This document shows, one piece after another, positions 6,001 to 12,708 of a stretch of DNA of 12,708 nucleotides. The position numbers and the translations under genes are program-made. A model generated the notes under the pieces. The model was not told the DNA's origin. It did not search any database and was given only the letters and a program-made list of their open reading frames with translations. Origin of the DNA: Thermoplasmata archaeon (lineage in GTDB: Archaea > Thermoplasmatota > Penumbrarchaeia > Penumbrarchaeales > Penumbrarchaeaceae); assembly GCA_023145185.1 (NCBI GenBank), contig JAGLEG010000555.1:1-12708 (forward strand), in the 5' to 3' direction. Position 1 is the first letter of the stretch, and every line of letters begins with the position of its first letter.

Positions 6001-6955
6001 TTCAGTCACACCTGTCAATGACCTCCCATCATGGACGAATATTGGAAGTGTATGGGTAGATGAGGGAGATTGGGTGGAGATAATGATCTCTGCGTTTGAT
6101 ATACGTGATCGGGAGGATGTGTTCGTGGAGACCGATATCCAAATGGTTCTTCCCGGACTCGTTCAAGGTGTGAACCTGGTCACTTATGCCAACGGTGACC
6201 TCAGGCTGAGACCCACGAATGAGATGGTCGGGACGCATAACGTGACATATACCATCACGGACGGGGAGCACACGATAACACGCTATCTATCGATCGAGAT
6301 AAATAACACGAACCAGCCTCCATCCAAACCCCGGCTCACGATCGAACCAAAGCTTATGACGTTCATTGAAGGGGAGATCGTTGAGCTGGTAGTGTCCTCC
6401 ACCGATCCAGACACCATCTGGGGGGACGGGCTGACCTATACGTGGTCCTCGGACATACAGGGGGACCTGGGAGAGGGAGACACCATAACCCCGACGTTGA
6501 TCGTGGGGGCCCATCTGATCGAGGTGGAGGTCACCGACCTGGAAGGCCTTTCCAATACGACAACCTTCGCCCTGACGATCGTGGAGGTGCCAACATCGGA
6601 TGGGGAGGTGATGAGAACCTCTACCCTGTACGCTCTCGCAGCCGCCTTCGGACTTATCGGGGGTATCATCCTTGCCCTTGCGGTATTGGCCCTGGCCAGG
6701 CAAAGGAAGAAGAAGGGAGAGGGGAAGAAGATCGAGGATGACGAGGTTGAAACGCCCTCCGGGGGACCAGAGGCAGGCGCGGGAGACCAGAAGGTACTGC
6801 CTCAGAGCCGGCACAATGACCTGAACCCTGCGCCCCCAGATGTTTCACCAACGGCGACTAAGGCTCCGCCTGCAGTTCCCAGCGGTGTCGAAGATGGCCC
6901 CAGCGCACCGGTGGTGCCGGGACCATCTGGCAATGTCCAAGAGGGGGGTGATTAG
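3032..6955 (+). CDS. Giant surface protein: BNR propeller-like head, Ig/cadherin/PKD-like stalk, TM anchor
   Basis: 1307 residues. The start has GGGTGA five bases upstream. A signal peptide (hydrophobic core about 11-26) is followed by a BNR/sialidase-type region with Asp-boxes at about 143 (SDDGGDTW), 295 (SRDGGRTW) and a degenerate one at 396 (SQDNGERF), consistent with a beta-propeller up to about 445. Residues 445-690 are unassigned beta-rich sequence. Then come Ig-like domains (about 698-800 and 806-903), two cadherin-like or tandem-95-like domains (about 906-994 and 999-1090, joined by VTPVNDLP), and a PKD-like domain (about 1096-1190). One TM helix (about 1198-1223) leads into QRKKK and an 84-residue Pro/charge-rich tail, probably cytoplasmic. 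The Asp-boxes alone do not show sialidase activity, and I did not identify a catalytic triad. Role: likely adhesion or glycan/protein binding at the cell surface. It is first in an operon with the gene at 6958. Confidence 0.88.
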   Translation: MVEKRSIDGIWPTLTILMVLILGTMTPYITVDGDPWTMEDDRMNSPLDVTRSSDLDQVRTSFMLDVTDEGWIDDMDHIRSIEGKYLQVADKELTYLTSIPASYNSLFTDTNARSIQSYEGTIFLAYITISSGPTTIHYNLITSDDGGDTWNSPVEVHSVSGLSEGGVEIYLYQDKVFYLMLMGSVDDSLNGVEIKVVSYLAYRDLPSTVSLELGSKCPEETKIIGYKDEVLVFLKDKGYNSVRFNRYNNGSWDGATHFTWSSHMCPLVGDIGMGDMLYVFYTFPTSPLNIYEKYSRDGGRTWSSTGLAASSENFIARFSGAFSRGYFHLASTFSVSDNYDLGYIAYNGTSRELQVIDTFSSNGLDPDHHELMVSADGLDVTIGIESGIGTVTLVTSQDNGERFFRERIFGKGEGHCISMDEERGYAAFMNGTDLEVHKWTEATEGTLLTIPLSPIGVTSWDSFGFALGGVEEGSSFEFRILSGDGSEQLYPANGMHSMESLSEGSFGTYSYSHAGDFSGSFSAGMTVVGSMVIEIEMTRGSTMNPTFYGMMINYTIGYPYNETFQIPGHLHLLDNCTMAEDGIQLEPARSQGKVIIGPFQKETAYPDHLYGTFSFLEGGNYAEISLLGSDLEEIVGFSTDDTDRISVSDEVVFIKWDRNNLFDLRSSCEEFYIDVTLVKVGISTPRIGWLELGASEAPTVDGITLSNATILRGESTEIFISTHDREDPLEHLSIELEIHDPATGKWSRDQVSDPYWNGENWSCDFITDHQSSYGDIRIRAWAMDGVGLLSDVIEFQTVIHVKNNIPLPPKVYLTPSRPRSGDALGVHSQMNGSDLETAQEDLRYNVYLYLNGNILDTLTNLSSPDHLFDDHQLSEGDDWSILVTTWDGQAESPPFQLGFIVDNTGPHLVFTPPPITIEEDVIRHEIEYRHWFGDIDDEELTFEFSIPDWISIEEVDGILFLTPEEDLHGLAYILITATDGTENLTINVSLSVTPVNDLPSWTNIGSVWVDEGDWVEIMISAFDIRDREDVFVETDIQMVLPGLVQGVNLVTYANGDLRLRPTNEMVGTHNVTYTITDGEHTITRYLSIEINNTNQPPSKPRLTIEPKLMTFIEGEIVELVVSSTDPDTIWGDGLTYTWSSDIQGDLGEGDTITPTLIVGAHLIEVEVTDLEGLSNTTTFALTIVEVPTSDGEVMRTSTLYALAAAFGLIGGIILALAVLALARQRKKKGEGKKIEDDEVETPSGGPEAGAGDQKVLPQSRHNDLNPAPPDVSPTATKAPPAVPSGVEDGPSAPVVPGPSGNVQEGGD

Positions 6956-6957
6956 CC

Positions 6958-9900
6958 ATGGAAAAAAGAGCCTACAGATATGTGCTGGTGATCTCGAGCC
7001 TGCTTATACTGCTACTTGGATCGGTCCCGGAAGGCCGATATTACGCGCAAGAGGATGGATCGGAAGGCCAGGACGATCAAGAGGTCCCGGGTGACCTTGA
7101 GGCAGGAGCACTCTATTCGGGTAAGGTCGTAAAGACCATAAACAACCTTTTGGAAAAACAGGTCGGGTCATTCACCGAGATAAACAACGAGGTCTCCATC
7201 GCCCATAATGATACGGTTCTCCTGGGCTATACATGGAAGAATGGAACCAGCAAATTCCAGGTCTCTCTTGTGGCGTCCTATGACAAAGGGAAGACCTGGA
7301 CCTCCCCCCTGGACGTATGGTCCTTCAGCAATTACCACTCCTCTGTTGATATTAAGTTCTCACTCCACAAATACAAGGACGAGGTGTGGCTTTTCCTCTA
7401 CAACACCTATTATCTATCCTCCGCCAGAAAGCTGGTATACAAGAAGGCTGCGATATCGGACTGGACCGACCTTGCAACCACCTCCACAACAGATATAGTG
7501 ACGTCACAGGCGGGGCAGTGGTCCATTGCCACGGATGATAACAACATATATCTGGCGAACCTCAGGTCCAGCCAGTGGCAGTCCGTGTTCCACAGGTATG
7601 ATGGAACGTCCTGGACATCCGGAGTGACCCTGTCAAATCCCGGCACGGCCGCTTCGACGTCGATCGTCGCCTATGACACCGGTTCATCGACAAAACTGTG
7701 CCTTTTCTACACCAGGTCGTACTATCCTGGGTATGCAACTGGTTACGTTTACATGAGAACCTCCACAAATGGGGGGAGTAGCTGGACCGCTGCAACGGCC
7801 GTGATGAACAACCGCATCACCTACAGCCACATACAGGCCCTGAATGTGAATGGTTCGATCATGGTCTTTGGAAACTCCCTCCAATCGTATCCGTCAACGA
7901 TATTCTATCCTGACATTGACATGATAAAATCCGTGGACGGAGGTTCCACCTGGACATCCGAGACAAGATTGATATCCGCAAGGGGGATCAACTCCTATCT
8001 CAACCACGGGCATGGGTTCAGTGCCCGATATGTAAAGGTGTGGGACAAGGTGGCGCTATCATATGAGGGGTCGGATGACAAGATAAGGGTCATCACCAGC
8101 GATGATTGGGGGGACAACTGGGATGCAGAATCAGCGAACCGTATCCTGGTGGATGACCCCTCCTACGACCCGATCCTTTCCAGCGAGGGAGGATACCTGA
8201 CATATATGTCGCCAAATTCCACAACATTCGACCAGAATCTAAAGAATGTCAGCCTGCTCTTTATCGGAGATTTCACACCTCTGAACCCAAGGATCAACGA
8301 CGGCTATCTGTTCATAAATCTGAGCTGGAGCCCTCCATCAGGGAAAGTATTCGATAATTACACCTTAAAGAAATATGAGGTGTTCAGGGGATCTTCGATC
8401 AATGATCTTGAATTACACGCTACGGTGATCAATGGAACATGGCTGAATGAGACATTGGTCTCAGGAACCCCGCTTGGATATTACTATTCGGTAAGGGCTG
8501 TATTTTCGGTGGTGGGCCCATCTGGCCTAACAGAACCTCTCTGGGGGGAGACGGAGGTTCCAGAGTTCATACCAACGGATCCAAATATCAACGACGGATA
8601 TCTGTACATCAACTTCAGCTGGAACCCTCCGTCAGAGAAAGTATTCAATAATTTCACATTTGAAGGGTACGAGATATTCAGGGGATCTTCGACCAACGAC
8701 CTTATACTATTCGCTAAGGTGATCAATGAAACATGGCTGAATGAGACGTTTTTCTTACGGACCTCGGTTGGATATTACTATTCGATAAGGGCTGTATTTA
8801 CGGAGCTGGGCTCATCCAACCTGACTGTCCCTGTTTGGGGGGAGACGGATGTTCCAGGACCCATAACGAATTTTAGGGCCATTCCCGGGGACCTGAAGGT
8901 CGATCTCAGTTGGACCCCGCCACCAGTTGAGCTGATCAACCTCTATCCATTGGAAGGCTACACTCTGTATCGAGGAAGATATTTCGATACTGTGATCAGA
9001 CACATGATCGTGAAAGATAATTACTATGGTGACCTCAATATTGGATTGGAGCCTGCCACCTATTACTACAGGTTGACCTATACACTTGAGGGGATAGGGG
9101 AATGGCTCTCCACCGAGATCATTTCGGCAGCACCGAATACCCTGTCACTTCCACCTCAGGACCTTGAATTTGCCGATGGGGACAGGATGGTATCCCTATC
9201 CTGGTCCGAACCGGATGATATCGGGACCCTACCCCTGACCGGCTACAATGTCTACAGGGGAAAAAGTCAAGATGACATGAAGCTGCTGGGGCAGACGGCT
9301 GCACTGACCCGCGACGATGAAGGCCTGGAGGAGGGTCAACGATACATCTATCAGATAGGGGCCACGAACAGGTTGGGAGAGAGCCGAATGTCAGACCCGG
9401 TCGTGATCTCCTTCAATACCATATCATCAAGCCCTACAGAGATCATGACCGCGACTGATTTCCAATCCATTCAGGTATCCTGGGATCCACCCAAGGTGAC
9501 CTGGGGGCTTCCAATTCTGGAATACAGGATATATCGTGGTACAAAGCCAGATGACCTGCGTTTCCTCACGTCCATAAGCGGCGACCTCCGGTCGATGCCC
9601 GACAGTGTGCAGAACGGCGTGAATTACTACTACGCGATCTCAGCGGTCAACATGTACGGTGAAAGTGAATTGGAGGGGCCGATATCAGCCCATGCATCCG
9701 GATATCCCGGGAGGGTCACAGGCCTGACCGCATCGGTGGGTGATGGCATGGTGACCATTTCGTGGCAGGGCGTAAATAATGATGGGGGCGCGCCGATCAT
9801 AGGTTACAAGATCTACCGTGGCCCGGACGGGGCGTCATGGAACTATCTCGATACTATCTCTGCGGGACTGATGAGATACCGTGATGTTGACCTCGAGAAC

Positions 9901-11898
9901 GGCATTGAATATTACTACTGGATATCATCATTCAACCGCAACGATGAGAGCATGCTGGAGGGGCCAATAATGGCGACTCCAGGATCGAATCCCTACTCCA
10001 TATTGGAGATCGGAGGGATCTCCTCGCTCTACTCGGGCAGGATCTGGTGGGATGGGCCCAAGGACGGTGGAGACGAGATAACAGGATACAGGATATATCG
10101 AGGTGAGGCGGTCCATTCGCTATCCTTCATCTCATCAATACCATCTATTCCCTCCGAGGACACATATGAATATCTGGACCTGGAATTGGAATATGGCACC
10201 ACATACTACTACGGGGTGACCGCGGTCAACTCCTGGGGAGGATCCGAGATGTCTCCCATAGTGCCAATATCCCCGTTTGGGGCTCCTGGCATTCCCGAGA
10301 TAACATACGCCCATACCGGCCTTACCGACCTCTACATTATCTGGGCCCCGCCCATGGAAACCGGGGGTTCGGACATCATTGGCTACAGGGTGTACCAGAT
10401 GGAAGAGGGAGCCCTCGAATGGGAGATCATTGACGTTCTCTCTCCCTTCTACGAAATTGACATATCCACACCGGGAAAGAGCGTAAAGGTCCGTATCTCC
10501 GCATATTCTGACCTGATCGAGGGGGCAACCACAGAGATATTGGAGATGACCGTGGGTTCCCCACCAGGGAAGGTGCGATCCTTTTCCGCAAAAATGGGGG
10601 ATTCAACATCGATCCTTTCCTGGGTGGCGGGAGATGATAACGGATTCTCGATCCAGGGGTTCCGTGTTTACGGTTACAGGGATGGAGTACCCGTCCTGAT
10701 CACCCAACTGGGTCCGGACGCAACCGGTTACGAGGTGCTGGGCCTCGAGAATGGATTGGACCATTTCTTCTCCGTATCATCGGTCAATGAGCTCGGAGAG
10801 GGCCCGATAGCAGGACCAATATCATTGATGCCTCTTTCGGTGCCCGGCATCATAACGGACCTCTGGATAGAGCGGGTCGGCGAGGGAGAGGTATTACTCA
10901 GATGGAACCTCCCGGAGATCACCGGCGGCTTGGAGATCACCACCACCAACATCTATCGTGGGGAGAAAGAAGGGCTTGAAACACTGCTTGTATCGATAGA
11001 GGACGTGGACCATTACCTGGACGATGAGGTCGTGAACGGTAGGACCTACCATTATTTCCTGACCGTCGAGAACGAGATAGGCGAAAGTGAGGAGAGCAAC
11101 AAGCTCTCCACCCTGCCTCTCGGGGTACCCGAAGCTATCGGGGAATTTTCCCTGGACCCGACGACAGATACTATCACGGTCGAATGGGAGGCCCCCCGTA
11201 ATGACGGGGGGACGGACATACTTGGCTACCTCGTCTACAAGGGGACAGATCCCGAGGAGATGAAACTCTGGCGCAACCTCGGCCCGAACACCTTCAGCGC
11301 GGAGGACGAGGATGTGAAGGCAGGCACCTATTACTATCAGATCTTTGCCCTGAACGAAGTTGGACAGGGGGAGGGCACACAGGACCAGGTGGATGTCCCC
11401 GCGAGGACCGGCAGCGCTTTTCTGATAGCCGCAGGCACTTTCATGGCTCCCGTTCTCCTTGCCCTGTTAGTACTTCTGGTGATATTCCTCGTTCGCAGGC
11501 CGAGAAAGGAGAAGGTAACGGAGGCTTCAAAGAGACCCGAGGAGGAGAAAACAGCTATTCCGGTTCTACCTCCTACCATCCCGGCACCTCTAGCTCTGGC
11601 AGCGCCGACCATGGGCACGACGATGTTCACAGCTCCGGCCCCAAGGGCCTCTTTACCGCCTGCCGGCCTTTCATCTGTGCCTCCGGACGGACAGGGTGTG
11701 CCGCAGGTTTCGCCTCCATCTGTCACGGAAGGTGAGGGTAGTGTTACACCTCCCATGCAGCAAGCCCCATCACCCGAGAGTACACCAAACCCCCAGACGG
11801 CCCCCCCAGCACCACCAGTCGGTGTTGTTCAACCTCAAAGCGCCGGGGTCCAGCATGCTGAGGTTCCACCCCAACAGGAACCCCCAACCTCCCCATGA
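6958..11898 (+). CDS. Giant surface protein: BNR propeller-like head, eleven Fn3 domains, TM anchor
   Basis: 1646 residues, beginning 2 bp after the previous stop, with GGTGA (6947-6951) inside the upstream gene as ribosome binding site. A signal peptide (about 1-30) precedes a propeller-like head with Asp-boxes at 107 (SYDKGKTW), 269 (STNGGSSW), 325 (SVDGGSTW) and a degenerate one at 381 (SDDWGDNW). From about 441 to 1483 there are eleven Fn3 domains of about 93-100 residues, each with a core SW near the start, GY-x-[IV]-Y-RG in the middle and YYY-x-[IV]-x-A near the end. Domains 1 and 2 are a recent duplication. A TM helix (about 1487-1512), RRPRKEK and a 134-residue Pro/Ala/Ser/Thr-rich tail complete it. 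It is a paralogue of its neighbour in head and anchor but not in stalk. A surface adhesion or recognition role is likely; enzymatic activity is not shown. Confidence 0.9.
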   Translation: MEKRAYRYVLVISSLLILLLGSVPEGRYYAQEDGSEGQDDQEVPGDLEAGALYSGKVVKTINNLLEKQVGSFTEINNEVSIAHNDTVLLGYTWKNGTSKFQVSLVASYDKGKTWTSPLDVWSFSNYHSSVDIKFSLHKYKDEVWLFLYNTYYLSSARKLVYKKAAISDWTDLATTSTTDIVTSQAGQWSIATDDNNIYLANLRSSQWQSVFHRYDGTSWTSGVTLSNPGTAASTSIVAYDTGSSTKLCLFYTRSYYPGYATGYVYMRTSTNGGSSWTAATAVMNNRITYSHIQALNVNGSIMVFGNSLQSYPSTIFYPDIDMIKSVDGGSTWTSETRLISARGINSYLNHGHGFSARYVKVWDKVALSYEGSDDKIRVITSDDWGDNWDAESANRILVDDPSYDPILSSEGGYLTYMSPNSTTFDQNLKNVSLLFIGDFTPLNPRINDGYLFINLSWSPPSGKVFDNYTLKKYEVFRGSSINDLELHATVINGTWLNETLVSGTPLGYYYSVRAVFSVVGPSGLTEPLWGETEVPEFIPTDPNINDGYLYINFSWNPPSEKVFNNFTFEGYEIFRGSSTNDLILFAKVINETWLNETFFLRTSVGYYYSIRAVFTELGSSNLTVPVWGETDVPGPITNFRAIPGDLKVDLSWTPPPVELINLYPLEGYTLYRGRYFDTVIRHMIVKDNYYGDLNIGLEPATYYYRLTYTLEGIGEWLSTEIISAAPNTLSLPPQDLEFADGDRMVSLSWSEPDDIGTLPLTGYNVYRGKSQDDMKLLGQTAALTRDDEGLEEGQRYIYQIGATNRLGESRMSDPVVISFNTISSSPTEIMTATDFQSIQVSWDPPKVTWGLPILEYRIYRGTKPDDLRFLTSISGDLRSMPDSVQNGVNYYYAISAVNMYGESELEGPISAHASGYPGRVTGLTASVGDGMVTISWQGVNNDGGAPIIGYKIYRGPDGASWNYLDTISAGLMRYRDVDLENGIEYYYWISSFNRNDESMLEGPIMATPGSNPYSILEIGGISSLYSGRIWWDGPKDGGDEITGYRIYRGEAVHSLSFISSIPSIPSEDTYEYLDLELEYGTTYYYGVTAVNSWGGSEMSPIVPISPFGAPGIPEITYAHTGLTDLYIIWAPPMETGGSDIIGYRVYQMEEGALEWEIIDVLSPFYEIDISTPGKSVKVRISAYSDLIEGATTEILEMTVGSPPGKVRSFSAKMGDSTSILSWVAGDDNGFSIQGFRVYGYRDGVPVLITQLGPDATGYEVLGLENGLDHFFSVSSVNELGEGPIAGPISLMPLSVPGIITDLWIERVGEGEVLLRWNLPEITGGLEITTTNIYRGEKEGLETLLVSIEDVDHYLDDEVVNGRTYHYFLTVENEIGESEESNKLSTLPLGVPEAIGEFSLDPTTDTITVEWEAPRNDGGTDILGYLVYKGTDPEEMKLWRNLGPNTFSAEDEDVKAGTYYYQIFALNEVGQGEGTQDQVDVPARTGSAFLIAAGTFMAPVLLALLVLLVIFLVRRPRKEKVTEASKRPEEEKTAIPVLPPTIPAPLALAAPTMGTTMFTAPAPRASLPPAGLSSVPPDGQGVPQVSPPSVTEGEGSVTPPMQQAPSPESTPNPQTAPPAPPVGVVQPQSAGVQHAEVPPQQEPPTSP
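8293..8880 (+). repeat. Recent intragenic duplication of an Fn3 domain (294-bp period)
   Basis: Fn3 domains 1 and 2 of the second surface protein start with the same ATCAACGACGG at 8293 and 8587, exactly 98 codons apart. They share long identical DNA stretches, for example CAGGGGATCTTCGA and GGATATTACTATTCG. The other nine Fn3 domains are similar only at protein level. No length difference separates the copies. Confidence 0.8.
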
Positions 11899-11906
11899 GT
11901 GGGGGG

Positions 11907-12188
11907 TCATTGACCAATCCTTTCAGAGATTAGCTTCATTCCCTTTCGGGTGACACCATATGAGTTCGGGAAGTCGAAATTTGAGGGGCAGCCGCCGCAT
12001 CTGGACGCGCTGGAGCAGAGGGTACATGCCCTCCCATCCTCATCCCCGTGCATCTTCTCGATATATCCCATATTCTCAAGGGTCTGGAGACGGTTTCGAA
12101 GCTCCCTTGTGCTGATGTCAAGCGATAGTGCCAGCTCCGAGAAGGAGCGACCCCCACGGGACATGATCTCCAGTATGGACCTCAACAT
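11907..12188 (-). CDS. Small winged-helix protein with Cys cluster, FeoC-like
   Basis: 93 residues. Residues 1-45 form a winged helix-turn-helix (LRSILEIMSRGG, FSELALSLDIS, LRNRLQTLENMGYIEK). After it comes a four-cysteine motif C-x2-C-x5-C-x2-C (Cys55, 58, 64, 67), then VTRKGMKLI. Winged helix plus a clustered-Cys wing is the plan of FeoC-type proteins, which bind Fe-S and are linked to ferrous iron uptake. Here no FeoA or FeoB is visible, so an iron role is only an analogy; the cluster could also hold zinc. The ATG at 12188 lies 1 bp after the stop of the 4-TM gene, with AGGAGGG (12197-12203) as ribosome binding site, so it is the downstream member of an operon. It ends 8 bp from the convergent surface-protein gene. 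Confidence 0.82.
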   Translation of the reverse strand: MLRSILEIMSRGGRSFSELALSLDISTRELRNRLQTLENMGYIEKMHGDEDGRACTLCSSASRCGGCPSNFDFPNSYGVTRKGMKLISERIGQ

Positions 12189-12189
12189 A

Positions 12190-12627
12190 TTATCCGCCCT
12201 CCTGAATACTTTCCTGGTCTCTGACCATCTGCCTCAATAATATCGATCCGATGATGGGTATGATGACCAGGTAGGCCCCGGGTCCAACGTGATCCCTCCA
12301 TACCAGCTCCCCTCCGCCCATGAGGGCATCCAGGGATCCCGCGATGAACAGGAGCAGGTTCATCAGGGAGAGGAGATAAACAAGCCCCACGGCCACCATG
12401 GTAAATGAAAAGAGCCTGAACCGCTCCCTTTTAACCTTCATCGTCCCAGCAAGAAAAACAGCTCCGATCAGCAGAAGGACGGCGCCGAGGATCGGGTCGG
12501 GGGCGATCAACATGTACCTTGACAGATCATTTTCGATTCCGGAGGTCACGCAGAGCTGCACGATGCCCATCAGCAGAAATATCACGCCGGAGACCAATGC
12601 AAAGACCCTGACCACTGCCTGTTTCAT
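12190..12627 (-). CDS. Membrane protein with four TM helices, function unknown
   Basis: 145 residues. TM helices are at about 7-29, 43-63, 71-97 and 114-132. The positive loop KVKRERFR (64-71) is expected on the cytoplasmic side, which puts both termini in the cytoplasm; the C-terminus is short and acidic. No motif or family was recognised. The ATG at 12627 has GAGGTG (12633-12638) five bases upstream. The gene lies 9 bp after the partial upstream gene and 1 bp before the Cys-cluster winged-helix gene, so all three are probably one transcript. This parallels the 3-TM plus winged-helix pair at 2097-2866. Confidence 0.78.
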   Translation of the reverse strand: MKQAVVRVFALVSGVIFLLMGIVQLCVTSGIENDLSRYMLIAPDPILGAVLLLIGAVFLAGTMKVKRERFRLFSFTMVAVGLVYLLSLMNLLLFIAGSLDALMGGGELVWRDHVGPGAYLVIIPIIGSILLRQMVRDQESIQEGG

Positions 12628-12636
12628 GATAACACC

Positions 12637-12708
12637 TCAACCCATCCCAAGCAGGACACCTCCCTGGTATATCAGAAACGATACAAGCCACGCCGCCCCG
12701 GTGGTGTA
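12637..12708 (-). CDS. C-terminal end of a probable membrane protein (cut by window edge)
   Basis: The last 23 codons of an open frame enter from the window edge and stop with TGA at 12637-12639. The residues, ending AAWLVSFLIYQGGVLLGMG, are hydrophobic with few charges and look like a final TM segment. The stop codon overlaps the ribosome binding site of the next gene 9 bp downstream, as expected in a tight operon. It is too short to identify a family. The evidence is hydrophobicity and spacing only. Confidence 0.5.
   Translation of the reverse strand, partial: YTTGAAWLVSFLIYQGGVLLGMG

Noticed and set aside
6287..6814. Minus-strand open frame of 175 codons inside the first surface-protein gene
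   Set aside because: It is opposite the PKD-like domain, TM helix and tail that are clearly coded on the plus strand. The composition is typical of a shadow frame.
11887..11907. Bidirectional terminator hairpin between the convergent genes at 11898 and 11907
   Set aside because: Only a 6-bp C/G stem with one G-U pair can be drawn, and there is no T-run on either strand.

Overview
The window looks archaeal. TATA/BRE-type promoters sit at about -26 before predicted transcript starts, and at least one gene (starting at 1117) is best explained as leaderless. Ribosome binding sites are GGTGA/GGAGG-like, and Arg AGG/AGA and Ile ATA codons are abundant. Secreted and membrane-anchored proteins carrying Fn3, cadherin-like and PKD-like modules, next to ArsR-like winged-helix regulators, suggest a Thermoplasmatota-type euryarchaeote. 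That taxonomic placement is inference.

Layout. Positions 1-351 are non-coding but structured: a 12-bp inverted repeat, a perfect tandem 18-bp repeat, a strong TATA box, a long imperfect hairpin that may be a small RNA, and the likely terminator of the next gene. Positions 352-885 (-) encode a small secreted acidic protein with tandem 18-residue repeats, each holding one cysteine. It is divergent from 1117-2112 (+), a type-I membrane protein of unknown function. Tail to tail with that gene, and overlapping it by 16 bp, lies a coupled pair on the minus strand: a 3-TM membrane protein (2594-2866) followed by a tandem winged-helix regulator (2097-2597).

The core is a two-gene operon, 3032-6955 and 6958-11898 (+, 2-bp gap). 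It encodes two very large surface proteins with the same plan: signal peptide, BNR/Asp-box propeller-like head, long beta-sandwich stalk, single C-terminal TM helix and a Pro-rich cytoplasmic tail. The stalks differ. The first has Ig-, cadherin- and PKD-like domains; the second has eleven Fn3 domains. The operon promoter carries a perfect 10-bp inverted repeat that brackets the TATA box and the predicted start site.

At the right end, convergent with the operon, is a second minus-strand cluster: the C-terminus of a probable membrane protein (cut by the window edge), a 4-TM protein, and a small winged-helix protein with a C-x2-C-x5-C-x2-C motif resembling FeoC-type regulators.

How the genes may work together (inference): the two large proteins are probably cell-surface adhesion or binding proteins with an intracellular tail. 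On either side lie 'small membrane protein + winged-helix regulator' pairs that could control them, possibly through the operator-like repeats upstream of 3032. No transposase, CRISPR array, tRNA or rRNA was seen.
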